DNA from: Dyadobacter fermentans
Lineage (GTDB): Bacteria > Bacteroidota > Bacteroidia > Cytophagales > Spirosomataceae
Reading direction: 5' to 3'
Assembly: GCF_019924045.1 (NCBI RefSeq)
Contig: NZ_JAHXBN010000022.1
Location: 1-64,000 of the forward strand
DNA: 64,000 nt
How positions within the stretch are numbered: position 1 is the stretch's first letter; the number at the start of each line of letters is the position of its first letter. This document shows positions 44,238 to 54,200 of the stretch, piece by piece. A program made the position numbers and the translations under genes. The notes under the pieces were generated by a model. The model searched no databases. It had not been told where the DNA came from and saw nothing but the letters and a program-made list of their open reading frames with translations.

Positions 44238-45371
44238 TCACAAATGCCAGATGAGGTCGTCGAAATTGACTTTTTCGGGATGCAGCGCTTTGACCAACGC
44301 GCTGCCGATGCCGGCGATACCCTCTCCGAATGCCAGGTTTTTTTGCATATTCCAGGAATTTTCGAGCGTTTTATAGCCGGCAAATCCGTCGGGGTGGATA
44401 TCGAATCGCAGGATTTGCCTGTACCAGAAGCCGGCTGCATTTTCGAGTGTCTGGTCGTAGGTGAGGCGTGCAACGCGATCGAACAGTAATGCAAGGCCGG
44501 CGGCACCGTGTTGGATGCCGGCATCCTGGGTAGCGCTCAGGTGCTCTTGCCGGCATTTGGCATATTTTCTCAGCATTTCCAATCCTGCCCGTGTCCAGGT
44601 TGGATTGCCGAATGCCGCGCCGGCGCGCAGTAAGGCATAGCCGGTTTCTGCATTCGTGTCGGTTTCCTGATTTTCTATGTAAATGATCGCTTCGTTTACG
44701 ATCCCTTCGAGGAAATCGGCCGGGCAAAGGCCCATGTCGATGGCCCGGGCGAGGAAAAGAAGTACGGCGGTGGTTTCGGTAGGGGAGAAAACGGCTGGCT
44801 TCGCATGGTGTCCGTTCAATCCCGATTTCCAGTAGCAACCCTCGCCCGTGGGTATTGCGTAGCGCACGATGCCCTGCACGAGCTCATCGATGATCGGTTG
44901 CGCCAACGCCCTGTTATAATAGCTTCTTTGAAGGAAGTAAATGCCATATCCGAGTGCTCCGCTGCCAAAGCCTCCCAGGTTCCCGATGTACAATTCGGAC
45001 CGCATTTTTTTGAGCAGCACGGCGTCGATGTCGCTCAGGAAAACATTGGGATCGAGATCCAGCACGCTCACCTGGCAAAGGTATTGGGCGACTGCCCCCA
45101 GGCTTGCAAAGTCTTGCGGATAGGCTTTCAGTGGATCGCTGTCGACCAGGTCACAGGCATGATCGAACACCTCCCGGGCAACATCCAGGTATTGTTTTTT
45201 GCCGGAATGCACAGCATACAAATAGGTGAAGACAGAAACGCCAAGGTACCCCCGGCTAAAACCGAAACTGCTCAGCTGTTTTTTGTGCGTACTTACAACT
45301 TCGTAGATCTCATCGATTTTGGCGGCAGCAATCATAGCCGAAAGCCCCGATATTCCTGTTGATGTCGTCAT
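44238..45371 (-). CDS. LanC-like lanthionine synthetase lacking zinc cysteines
   Basis: 377 residues with the LanC (alpha/alpha)6 barrel repeats: GFSRGYLGVSVFTYLYA (about 37), LGGFGSGALGYGIYFLQRS (about 132), GIQHGAAGLALLFDRV (about 285) and the C-terminal GEGIAGIGSALVKAL. LanC cyclases bind catalytic zinc through Cys in WCYG and Cys-His in CHG. Here CHG is QHG (Gln287-His288), and the WCYG segment is ETDTNAETG with no cysteine; Cys273 is the only nearby cysteine. The catalytic AHG is also not evident (GLNGHHAKP). It is divergent from LanB with 228 bases between. It may be a binding scaffold or an atypical cyclase. Confidence 0.8.
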   Translation of the reverse strand: MTTSTGISGLSAMIAAAKIDEIYEVVSTHKKQLSSFGFSRGYLGVSVFTYLYAVHSGKKQYLDVAREVFDHACDLVDSDPLKAYPQDFASLGAVAQYLCQVSVLDLDPNVFLSDIDAVLLKKMRSELYIGNLGGFGSGALGYGIYFLQRSYYNRALAQPIIDELVQGIVRYAIPTGEGCYWKSGLNGHHAKPAVFSPTETTAVLLFLARAIDMGLCPADFLEGIVNEAIIYIENQETDTNAETGYALLRAGAAFGNPTWTRAGLEMLRKYAKCRQEHLSATQDAGIQHGAAGLALLFDRVARLTYDQTLENAAGFWYRQILRFDIHPDGFAGYKTLENSWNMQKNLAFGEGIAGIGSALVKALHPEKVNFDDLIWHL

Positions 45372-45599
45372 GGTACCCCGTTGGTTTTTATATACAAATG
45401 TGAATATAACCGGGAGTGTACACAGAACTTTTTAGACCAACTAGGTATCTAATTCGACGAACTGCGAAACGGCCGGTAAGAATGGCCATCCGGTATAGGA
45501 GCTGCTTTGTCGATGAAACTTCGGAGTTCGCATAAATAGTTTGGTTTCAGGTAGTTCTGGTTATTAGCTTCATCCAGAGATTGTAAACCTTCCTATTAT

Positions 45600-48500
45600 A
45601 TGTCAATTGTATCCCAAGGATTCTTTATGCTGAGACGTCCCCGGTTGCCATTGGACGTTCTTTACGCATTCAACGAGCGGGCAGGTAACAGGCCGGAGTT
45701 GTTCGAGCGGGAACTGATCCGTTTTTTCTCGCAATCGCCGATGTTGGAGGCCCTCTACGTGGCCTCGCCGGATCTTTATAATTCATTCACCGGGCTGATC
45801 GAAGGCAGGGTCAAAACCGGTGTCGACAAACTGCTGAAAACGTTATACAAATACCTTGTCAGGATGACCACCCGCAGCACTCCGTACGGCCTCTTTGCCG
45901 GGTGCGCGGCGGGTGAGCTTGGGCAGGAAACCCGCATTGCATTCGACGATGCCGAGCCCTTTCGTAAGCACGTGCGGCTGGATATGCACTACGTGGCCGA
46001 ACTGGCGGACGGGCTTTTGCAAAAAAGTGCCATTCGCGATGAATTGAAATTTTTCCCCAACACAAGCCTTTATCCTATCGGCGACGCCTACCGCTATGTC
46101 GAAAGCGTGTTGAATAACAAAAAGCGGTTGTACGTACTGGCTTCGGTGGACCGCAATGCTTATTTGGACAAGATCATTTCCACTGCCCGCAGCGGAGCTA
46201 CTACCCGCGAACTGGCGGATTGCATTGTATCCGAAGACGTTAGCCGGGAGGAAGCGGAACAGTTCGTCGACGCGATCGTCAGTGCGCAAATTCTGGTCTC
46301 GGAGCTGGCGGCTACGGTTACGGGTGAGGAGTTCTTTTTCACGATTGTCGACAAACTACGCGGGATAACGGGAGCAGCGCAGGATTTGGAACAATTGAAC
46401 AAAATCGCCGGCCTGCTCCAATCCGGGGAACAGTGCGTGGACAAATATCGGGAGGTGGAATCGGTGTTATCGGAGCATTTTGTCACGACAGGCAGTAAGG
46501 ACCTGGTGCAGACAGACCTTTTTCTTCAAACACAATCCTGCACGATCAACGAGAAGGCGGTTGCTTTGCTGACAAAGGAATATCAAAACCTTGCATGCCT
46601 GGGTTACCGGAATCCGCTGCCGGAGTTGGATCAGTTTAAAAAAAGATTTCTGGCAAGGTATGAGCAGCGCGAAATGCCGCTGCTGGAAGTGCTGGACTGT
46701 GAAACCGGGATCGGTTATGGCGACGCCATGGCGGGCAGGGCGGATAACCTTCCGTTGCTGGACGAAATGCAATGGCCGGAGGGCCCTAAGCCTGCCCTGG
46801 CCGACGCTTCTGCCACAGCGGAACTAAGGGACACGCTTTACCAGCAATGTGTTGCCGAAAAAAGTACGCGTGTTTGTCTCACAGATAATATTTTGAATGA
46901 ATTTCGGAAAGCGACCGACGATACCGCGCAAACACCGGACAGCTTTTACCTGTTCGGAAATCTCATTGCGGGTTCGCAGGAGGAAGTCGATAATGGGAAT
47001 TTCAAATTCGCATTTAAAGCAATGGGTGGGCCATCGGGCCTGAAACTGCTCGGGCGGTTTTGCCACGGGAACAGCCAGCTGGCCGAATGGGTAAAAAAAG
47101 CGGTTGCTGAGGAAGAAGCGCTGAGTAAAGAGGGGGTGTATGCAGAAGTAGCCCACCTGCCTGAGGCGCGCGTGGGGAACGTGCTCATGCGCCCGCACCT
47201 GCGCGAATTTGAAATACCCTATCTCTCGGGCTCCTCCATGCCGCGTGAGAACCAGATACTTCCGGAAGACCTGATGGTGTCGGTATCGGTTTCCGGGGAA
47301 GTGATATTGCGGTCGAAAAGATTGAACAAGCGCGTTTTTCCCCGCCTTACCAATGCGCATAACTTTTCCGACGGGTTGCCCGTGTACCGGTTTCTGTGCG
47401 AGCTCACCTACCAGCACGACTACCGCTACCTCGGCTGGGAATGGGGACATCTCGCTTCCAACACATTCCTGCCGCGGGTCGAATACAAGCATTGGATATT
47501 AAGCCGAGCCACATGGAATATCGATAAAAAGGCGGTGGCGGATCTGGTAGGCAGTCAGCATCTGACGGTCGGGGAGTGGCGTGTACTCAGGAATGCCTTT
47601 AACATTCCCCGTTTCGTTCAGCTCCGGCAAGGGGATAGCGAATTGCTGATCGACGGGGACTCCGAGTTTGCGGTGGAAATAGTAGGCGATGCTATCAGGA
47701 AATTTGATAAGGTCACTTTGACAGAATTTCCCGAATATGAACAGAAAGGCTTTTTGGGCAAACCTGGTGAAAACTATCTGAATGAGGTATTGCTGCCCCT
47801 TTTGCACAAAAAAGAACCTTTGCCGGCCAAGCAAATCTGGGAGCAACAATCGATGGCCTTGCCGGCCGTCAGGCGCGATTTTATGACGGGTAGTGAATGG
47901 TTGTATGTGAAAATTTACGCCGGTACCCGCACTGCCGATCGCTTGCTGACGTCGGTTATAAAGCCGTTCGCCGACCGCCTCATGACTGAAAGAGCCATCG
48001 AGAAATGGTTTTTCGTCCGCTATGGCGACCCAGATAACCATGTCCGCCTGCGGTTTTACCATGGCAGCGATAAATCATTCTGGCAGACCGTCCTGGCGGA
48101 ATTGCACGCATTGATGGAGCCGTACCTGAGTAACGGAACCGTTCATAAAATACAGCTTGATACTTACAAGCGCGAGCTGGAACGTTACGGGCATCAGAAA
48201 TTTGAAGAAATTGAATCCATTTTTTTTGCCGATAGCGTTGCAACCGCCGATCTGTTGAATATGCTTTCCGGTGACGCAGGCGAGCATTTCCGGTGGCTGA
48301 CAGGCCTCAGGGGAGTGGATATGCTCCTGAACGACCTGGGTTTTACACTGGCAGATAAAAAGATGTTTACGGGGCAGTTGCGGGAGCGCTTCTTTCATGA
48401 ATTTCGGGGAGATACCCTACTGAATATCCAGCTCAACAATAAGTACCGTCAGCACACCGAAGAAATCAGGAGTTTTCTTGATTCCGAGCATGACGCGGAA

Positions 48501-48758
48501 AACGGTATCGGCGACGTCATCGCATTACTCGAAAAGCGGTCAGCGTGTATCAGAGCTTCGCTGGCGGTTATCCTGCCGGGTGGTGAGGTTTCATTGGGCA
48601 GTTTTGCCAGTAGCCTGGTACATATGTTCCTGAACAGGCTTTTTGTTTCTCAACAGCGTGAACATGAGTTAGTTGTGTATCATTATTTGAAAAAATATTA
48701 CGAGTCTAAGTTGGCAAGAAGGGAAAAAGTGGCACATTTGACATTTGTTTGTGCTTAG
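45600..48758 (+). CDS. lanB: Class I lantibiotic dehydratase (LanB), full length
   Basis: 1052 residues, soluble. The N-terminal glutamylation domain (about 1-700) carries the family signature VRMTTRSTPYGLFAGCAAGE (about 87). The C-terminal glutamate-elimination (SpaB_C/thiopeptide) domain starts near 765 with EWLYVKIYAGTRTADRLL, then EKWFFVRYGDPDNHVRLRFY. In class I lanthipeptides LanB uses glutamyl-tRNA to dehydrate Ser/Thr in a precursor. The gene lies between a LanC-like gene and a LytTR two-component pair, and a precursor candidate lies 2.1 kb downstream. Confidence 0.93.
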   Translation: MSIVSQGFFMLRRPRLPLDVLYAFNERAGNRPELFERELIRFFSQSPMLEALYVASPDLYNSFTGLIEGRVKTGVDKLLKTLYKYLVRMTTRSTPYGLFAGCAAGELGQETRIAFDDAEPFRKHVRLDMHYVAELADGLLQKSAIRDELKFFPNTSLYPIGDAYRYVESVLNNKKRLYVLASVDRNAYLDKIISTARSGATTRELADCIVSEDVSREEAEQFVDAIVSAQILVSELAATVTGEEFFFTIVDKLRGITGAAQDLEQLNKIAGLLQSGEQCVDKYREVESVLSEHFVTTGSKDLVQTDLFLQTQSCTINEKAVALLTKEYQNLACLGYRNPLPELDQFKKRFLARYEQREMPLLEVLDCETGIGYGDAMAGRADNLPLLDEMQWPEGPKPALADASATAELRDTLYQQCVAEKSTRVCLTDNILNEFRKATDDTAQTPDSFYLFGNLIAGSQEEVDNGNFKFAFKAMGGPSGLKLLGRFCHGNSQLAEWVKKAVAEEEALSKEGVYAEVAHLPEARVGNVLMRPHLREFEIPYLSGSSMPRENQILPEDLMVSVSVSGEVILRSKRLNKRVFPRLTNAHNFSDGLPVYRFLCELTYQHDYRYLGWEWGHLASNTFLPRVEYKHWILSRATWNIDKKAVADLVGSQHLTVGEWRVLRNAFNIPRFVQLRQGDSELLIDGDSEFAVEIVGDAIRKFDKVTLTEFPEYEQKGFLGKPGENYLNEVLLPLLHKKEPLPAKQIWEQQSMALPAVRRDFMTGSEWLYVKIYAGTRTADRLLTSVIKPFADRLMTERAIEKWFFVRYGDPDNHVRLRFYHGSDKSFWQTVLAELHALMEPYLSNGTVHKIQLDTYKRELERYGHQKFEEIESIFFADSVATADLLNMLSGDAGEHFRWLTGLRGVDMLLNDLGFTLADKKMFTGQLRERFFHEFRGDTLLNIQLNNKYRQHTEEIRSFLDSEHDAENGIGDVIALLEKRSACIRASLAVILPGGEVSLGSFASSLVHMFLNRLFVSQQREHELVVYHYLKKYYESKLARREKVAHLTFVCA

Positions 48759-48817
48759 CGGAATTTGCTTTGCACGGGCAGTAAGTTCATAAGTTACTAC
48801 CCGGACGCGGTTTAAGT

Positions 48818-49621
48818 ATGACAGGGAAAATTAGTTGCCTCATTGTGGATGATGAGGAACCGGCTCATGAAGTCCTTAAATTTCTGATTTCTAAACTCAG
48901 TTGGTTGACCTACGCAGGAAGTTGCTATAATGCATTGGAGGCGCTGGAAATGATCCCGGAGGTCAAGCCGGATATTATCTTTCTGGATGTAAATATGCCT
49001 GAGCTATCGGGCCTTGATCTGTTGAACATCGTTCACGCTCCGGATGCGCACGTGATCATGACCACCGCCTATCCTGAATATGCGGTAGATGGTTTTACAT
49101 TCGATGTTACCGCTTTTTTGTTGAAACCCATCGGCTTCGACCGGTTTTTGAAGGCTGTCACGAAGGTCAGGAGGCTGATCGGCGACAGCCATTTGGCGCA
49201 TGAAAGGGCGCGGTCGCTTCCTGAGACGGGTACCAACGAAATGGCCGAACGCCAGCAGGCGCCAGCTCCGCAAATCCCCGAGCAGCGGCCTGAAACAGCA
49301 CAGGAAGAATACATGTGGATCCGGGCCGACCGCAAAATGTATTGTGTTTGGTTTAAGGACATTTATTTTGTGGAAGGACTGAAAGACTACGTGAAAGTAT
49401 ATTACACCGATGGGGTGCTGGTCACGTTGGCTTCTATGGCAGCCATGGCAACCCGCCTGCCTTCGCCTACATTCGTCAGGACGCACAGGTCCTACATTGT
49501 CAACCGCAACATGATTAAGATGATTGAAGGAAACATGGTCACCATGCTGAACGGCATGAAAGTGTCGATCGCCGTGTCGCCCACACGCGACGAGGTGCTT
49601 CGTCAGTTGACAGAAAGATAA
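48818..49621 (+). CDS. LytTR response regulator of the lanthipeptide locus
   Basis: 267 residues. The receiver (CLIVDDEEPAHEVL, acceptor Asp in IIFLDVNMPELSGLD, FLLKPI) is complete. A Pro/Gln/Glu-rich linker (about 130-165) precedes a LytTR DNA-binding domain (DIYFVEGLKDYVKVYYTDG, FVRTHRSYIVN). It starts 59 bases after lanB and 9 bases before the cognate kinase gene, so the three are probably one operon. LytTR proteins often control peptide or bacteriocin genes; the CGAAC/GTTTG repeats at 50775-50805 are a candidate site. Confidence 0.93.
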   Translation: MTGKISCLIVDDEEPAHEVLKFLISKLSWLTYAGSCYNALEALEMIPEVKPDIIFLDVNMPELSGLDLLNIVHAPDAHVIMTTAYPEYAVDGFTFDVTAFLLKPIGFDRFLKAVTKVRRLIGDSHLAHERARSLPETGTNEMAERQQAPAPQIPEQRPETAQEEYMWIRADRKMYCVWFKDIYFVEGLKDYVKVYYTDGVLVTLASMAAMATRLPSPTFVRTHRSYIVNRNMIKMIEGNMVTMLNGMKVSIAVSPTRDEVLRQLTER

Positions 49622-49630
49622 GCCTATTGA

Positions 49631-50767
49631 ATGAACAACGATATTACAAAAAGGGGATCACTCATAGAAAGGCTGCTGTTTCCCCGCACGCAAAAGTTAA
49701 GAATCTCCTATCATGTTCTTTTCTGGGTCTTGTTTATTTTGCTGCACTACTCCTATGCATTGCCTACAATCTTGAAGAAGAATGCAGACCCGACCGTTAC
49801 CATCGCAAGTTTTTGCTATTTTTTGAAGATAGTCCCTGAATATTATATCTGTGTCGGATTCTACTATTTGCTTCGCAATTACATCAAGGGATTTTTGCTC
49901 TTTCTGGTTCTTTTCATTTTTGCACTTGTGATCAACCACATGTTTTCCGTGGCGCTGTACAGGGGAGTAGACTATTATTTAGGACTGGAAAATATGACCG
50001 AAAGATACCGGATGTTTGCCAACATGTATCTTGCGCCCTTCAATCTTCGCGACCCGAATACGTGGCTGGTGATCAGTAGTGATATATCGGAGGTCCAGTT
50101 CTTTATATTGCCTGCTGCGTTGAAAACTGCAAAGTTCGCGGCCAATGAACGATTTATTCGGCAAAAAATCGAAGACGACGCCCGTAACATGGAGTTGAAG
50201 GCGTTGAAATCACAGATCAACCCACATTTTGTTTTCAATGTGTTGAATGCCGCTTATGCCAAGGTTTTACCTGTTTCTGAAGATGCCGCTGAATATCTCC
50301 AGAAAGTTTCCGAAGTATTGCGGTTTTCGCTCTACGAGATGAACGATGAGTTTATCAAACTGGAAACGGAACTCGCCTACATGAACCTGTACGTTGAACT
50401 TGAATCGATGAGAAGCAATCGCCGCTGTCAGATCAACGTGGAGCAGCATGGGGAAATGAAGGATACCTACCGCGTTCCTACCGTTTCGCTGATTACCTTA
50501 GTTGAAAATGCATTCAAACATGGCGTGCACTCTACCCGGCATGATTCATTCGTGGATGTCCAGGTCAATGTGTCAGGCGGTTTGCTAACGTTTGAAATAA
50601 CGAATAGCAAGCCATCGCAGCCACTCCGAAGTAAGTCGGGGAGTGGAGGTATTGGTTTGGTTAACCTTGAAAGAAGATTGGGAATATATTACCCGGGGCG
50701 ATACAAATTAGAGAAGTTGGAAACTGAAAGTAAATTCTACGTTTCCGTACAAATTCCGGTCGAATAG
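49631..50767 (+). CDS. LytS/YpdA-type sensor histidine kinase
   Basis: 378 residues. An N-terminal membrane part (about 20-130) has several helices, including YHVLFWVLFILLHYSYALP and GFLLFLVLFIFALVINHMF. The His_kinase domain is MELKALKSQINPHFVFNVLN (phospho-His in NPHF, about 203), followed by the HATPase region VSLITLVENAFKHGV and GSGGIGLVNLERRLGIYYPG. The gene follows the LytTR regulator with a 9-base gap. Its signal may be the peptide product or membrane stress; not shown. Confidence 0.92.
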   Translation: MNNDITKRGSLIERLLFPRTQKLRISYHVLFWVLFILLHYSYALPTILKKNADPTVTIASFCYFLKIVPEYYICVGFYYLLRNYIKGFLLFLVLFIFALVINHMFSVALYRGVDYYLGLENMTERYRMFANMYLAPFNLRDPNTWLVISSDISEVQFFILPAALKTAKFAANERFIRQKIEDDARNMELKALKSQINPHFVFNVLNAAYAKVLPVSEDAAEYLQKVSEVLRFSLYEMNDEFIKLETELAYMNLYVELESMRSNRRCQINVEQHGEMKDTYRVPTVSLITLVENAFKHGVHSTRHDSFVDVQVNVSGGLLTFEITNSKPSQPLRSKSGSGGIGLVNLERRLGIYYPGRYKLEKLETESKFYVSVQIPVE

Positions 50768-50774
50768 CGTGAAA

Positions 50775-50805
50775 CGAACAGAGTAACTGTTTGGTCGAAC
50801 GTTTG
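50775..50805. promoter_or_regulatory. CGAAC/GTTTG repeats upstream of the precursor gene
   Basis: CGAACAG (50775-50781) and CTGTTTG (50787-50793) form a near-perfect inverted repeat, and CGAACGTTTG follows at 50796-50805. The two GTTTG units start 12 bases apart. They lie just after the kinase stop and 85-115 bases before the precursor ATG. Candidate operator; tentative. Confidence 0.4.
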
Positions 50806-50847
50806 TAGATATTGGTATAAAAAGTTGAAAAATAGCATTTTTGTCAG

Positions 50848-50864
50848 GTTACTTCGGGATATTA
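50848..50864 (+). promoter_or_regulatory. 17-base upstream element, copy 2
   Basis: GTTACTTCGGGATATTA, identical to 43421-43437, 26 bases before the precursor ATG and preceded by TTTTTG. Its position suggests a promoter or regulator site shared with the NarL gene. Confidence 0.4.
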
Positions 50865-50890
50865 ATAACCCGTAAACAACAATAAACCTG

Positions 50891-51043
50891 ATGAGGACGC
50901 AAGCATCATTCGAGACAAAACTTCAATTGGTCAGATTCACAGTGGCGCGACTTAATGCTATTTCCAAAGCAAGTGGTAACAAAGATTTTACACGTCCGGA
51001 AACTACCACCAGCACAGCTTCATGTAGGACAATCCTAATTTAA
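50891..51043 (+). CDS. Candidate class I lanthipeptide precursor, 50 aa
   Basis: A 50-residue ORF downstream of lanB and its two-component system. The leader has the KLQLVRFTVARLN pattern (residues 10-22), resembling the KLxLxKxTIxxLN leaders of Bacteroidota class I lanthipeptides. The C-terminal core is rich in Thr/Ser (ETTTSTASC, residues 37-45) and has one cysteine, Cys45, followed by RTILI. LanB could dehydrate T38-T42, S44 and others, and one thioether ring to Cys45 is possible. No GG or GA cleavage motif is obvious. It has its own upstream elements and a strong terminator, which supports a real, separately expressed gene. Confidence 0.72.
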   Translation: MRTQASFETKLQLVRFTVARLNAISKASGNKDFTRPETTTSTASCRTILI

Positions 51044-51064
51044 AGGGCTAGCCATTTCGTTATG

Positions 51065-51114
51065 AAAACCGGCTGTCTGAACGCTCTTTTGAGCAGTTCG
51101 GGCAGCCGGTTTTT
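51065..51114 (+). terminator. Strong terminator after the precursor gene
   Basis: A long hairpin: AAAACCGGCTG (51065-51075) and the bases after it pair with the complementary segment ending CAGCCGGTTTT (51104-51114). Further T residues follow. It lies 22 bases after the precursor stop. Confidence 0.87.
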
Positions 51115-51280
51115 TATTCTTTCCATCCAATCCGGAAGGGAAATGCAACCGGATTATCACAAGTTTAACCGCTACATAATAAGATCGTTACAATGGTAAT
51201 AACTGCAATTATATTCGCCAAAACTGTTGTTTTTTATTTTATCGAATTGGTTAACAACTATTTGTCTCGAACAATTGCCA

Positions 51281-54200
51281 ATGAAAAACCATTACAAATT
51301 GCTCATCGCTTCTCTATTTGCGTTTTGTCTTTTATTACACAAAAAGATTTATCAAACGCTCCCATTTCAAAATTCAGCAGCGCCGGTGACGCAGGTGCAA
51401 ACAGCAGGCAAAGCCGACGCGTTGCTGCCCGATAGTGCCTTGTCAGGCATCAGAGAGGTAATTGCCAACCGCGAGTATCACGTTACTTATGACGAAAAAG
51501 CCGGCGTTTTTCAAAGTCCGAACCGGAGACAAAACCTTCGGGCCACTTATGCACCAGGTGCATTGACACTCAAAAAACGCGTTGATTCGACGCATTCGGA
51601 TTTTACATTAAAGCTCCTCAATCAGGGTGTATTTGGCGATGGGAAATTACTTTATGCAGTCGAGCAGAATGGCGATGCCAGCAGCTACGAAAACAAAGTG
51701 GTGATTGACCATGGTGCGTTCTCGGAAGAATTTATCAATAATGAAAATGGCGTACGTCAGAATTTCATTATTGAGCGCGCTCCAGAGGGTGTGAAGTCGC
51801 TGGCTATAAAGTTGGCCGTTTCGGGTGTCGCGGTTTTGGATAATGGAGCAAATGAACTTCGATTTATAACCAAAGTTATCAAAGGTGGCGTCGCGGAAGA
51901 ACTTGTTTACAATGGCCTGAAATGCTGGGATGCCAACGGGAAAATTCTGGATGCGACATTGGCCTACCAAAACAATCAGATCGAGATTACGACAGACGTT
52001 GAGCATGCGGCATTCCCGGTAACGATCGACCCGATCGTGGGCGGTGGACCGGCTAATGCGAATAAGCGACTGGAAATTCACCAGACGTATGCCTGGCTGG
52101 GCTATTCGGTGTCCAGTGCGGGCGACGTCAATGGCGACGGGTACAGTGATGTGATCATCGGAGCGCCTAAATACGATAACGGGCAAACCGATGAAGGCGC
52201 TGCATTTGTATTTCCGGGAACCGCAGCGGGGCTGAGTCTTGCCGCGACGGTGCTGCAAAGCAATCAGGTGAATGCACAGGCAGGTATGTCGGTATCGAGT
52301 GCCGGAGACGTGAACAAGGATGGATACAGCGATGTGCTGGTGGGCGCGCCTTACTACGATGCCGGCCAAACCGATGAAGGTGCGGTATTCCTGTACCTTG
52401 GCAGCGCAGCCGGCCTTAATATCAATCCGGTTCAAACGCTGAAAACGAACCAGGCTTCCGCCAACCTGGGTATTTCCGTAGCTATGGCCGGCGATGTGAA
52501 TGGCGACGGGTACAGCGATATCCTGGCCGGCGCGCATCAGTACGACAACGGTCAGAATAATGAGGGTGCGGCTTTCCTTTACTACGGCAATGCGTCAGGC
52601 GTGGGTGTGAGCCCGGTGACCCTGGAAGCGAATCAGGCCAATGCGATGATGGGTTATGCCGTCTCGTCGGCAGGCGACGTTAATGCCGACGGTTTCAGCG
52701 ATGTGGTTGTAGGGGCGAGGTTGTACACCAATGGTGAACTTTACGAAGGGGCTGTTTTTGTCTACAAAGGAAGTGCATCCGGCATTATTACCGCTAATCC
52801 TTTCAAAGTGGAAGCCAACCAGATCGACGCGCGACTGGGGCATTCGGTTGCAACAGTGGGTGATGTGAACGGCGATGGCTTTTCCGACGTGCTTTTCGGC
52901 GCATATCAATACAAGCAAAGCCAGACCAACGAAGGAGCCGCGTTTCTCTATTTCGGTTCAGCATTCGGGGAGACGATTGGCGATAAAAGAACACTGATCG
53001 GATATCAGAAGGAGGGCCAGTTCGGATGGGCAGTGGCAGGAGCCGGCGATGTGAATGGCGACGGTTACAGCGATTTCGTCATTGGAGCCAGGTACTATGA
53101 AATCACCAAGCCGAACGAAGGAGCCGCGTTCCTGTTTTATGGCAATCCTACCAAGAATTTCCCGAACAGAAGTGCGGTGTTTTCCGGTGAACAAGGCGAT
53201 GCCTGGCTTGGTACCGCCGTGGCCTCTGCCGGGGATGTGAATGGCGACGGGTATAGCGACCTGGTCATAGGCGCATATACCTACGATAATGGGCAGACCG
53301 ACGAAGGTACCGCACTGATTTATCATGGCGGCGGCCTCACAGGGAACACCTCGGCCAAAAGCGTGGTTGCGGACTCGGTCGCAGCGCGCCGGTTCGGATC
53401 GGTAGTAGCGAACGCGGGAGATATCAATGCAGATGGTTTCGATGATGTTGTTATCAGCGCACCTGGAACGGACCCGCTGACATCGGGCAGGACGTGCATT
53501 CTGTACGGATCCATTGGCGGCATCCGACCGCCATGGTACAATGCGCCGCAAAAATCGACAACGATATTGTTTGGCCGGTCCGTGGCAGGGGCGGGCGACG
53601 TAAACGGGGATGGTTATGCCGATGTTATTATTGGTAATCCAAGTTATGGCAATGTTCCGAATGGTGGGGAGGTAAGGATTTATTTCGGTGCTGCCACGGG
53701 TATTGATACCGTTGGTTTTCAGGTTTTGTTTGAACCGCTGGGAGGTACCAAGTATGGCACCTCCGTGGGCGGCGCAGGCGATCTCAATGGTGATAATTAT
53801 GCGGATATTGTCGTAGGGGCCCCTAAATATAAAATCGTAAATGACACCAGGGGAGCCGCATATGTTTACTATGGCTCTCCAACAGGCGCGGGTACGGTTC
53901 CCAAAGTGCTGCCGGGAAAAAATAGCAATGCAAGCATGGGAGCTTCCGTCGCGGGTTTGGGTGATACCAATGGCGATGGGTATGGTGATTTGATCGTCGG
54001 TGCACCGACTACCAATACCGGAGCCGTAGAGGGTGGTGCCGCATGGATTTACTATGGTTCTTCTACCGGTGTTGAAAACACCAGTACTTTTTTCAAGAAT
54101 GACAATGGGTATGCGCATTTTGGTGCGTCGGTAGCCGCTGCCGGCGATGTAAATGGCGATGGCTTCAACGACGCGGTCATCGGTATTCCTGAACATGGTT

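Noticed and set aside
45372..45599. Possible second lanthipeptide precursor between the LanC-like gene and lanB
   Set aside because: Both strands were read for a short Cys/Ser/Thr-rich ORF with a KLxL-type leader. Only very short frames without such features were seen.
51193..51435. 80-codon frame at the start of the FG-GAP gene
   Set aside because: Overlaps the FG-GAP start in another frame and shows no motif.
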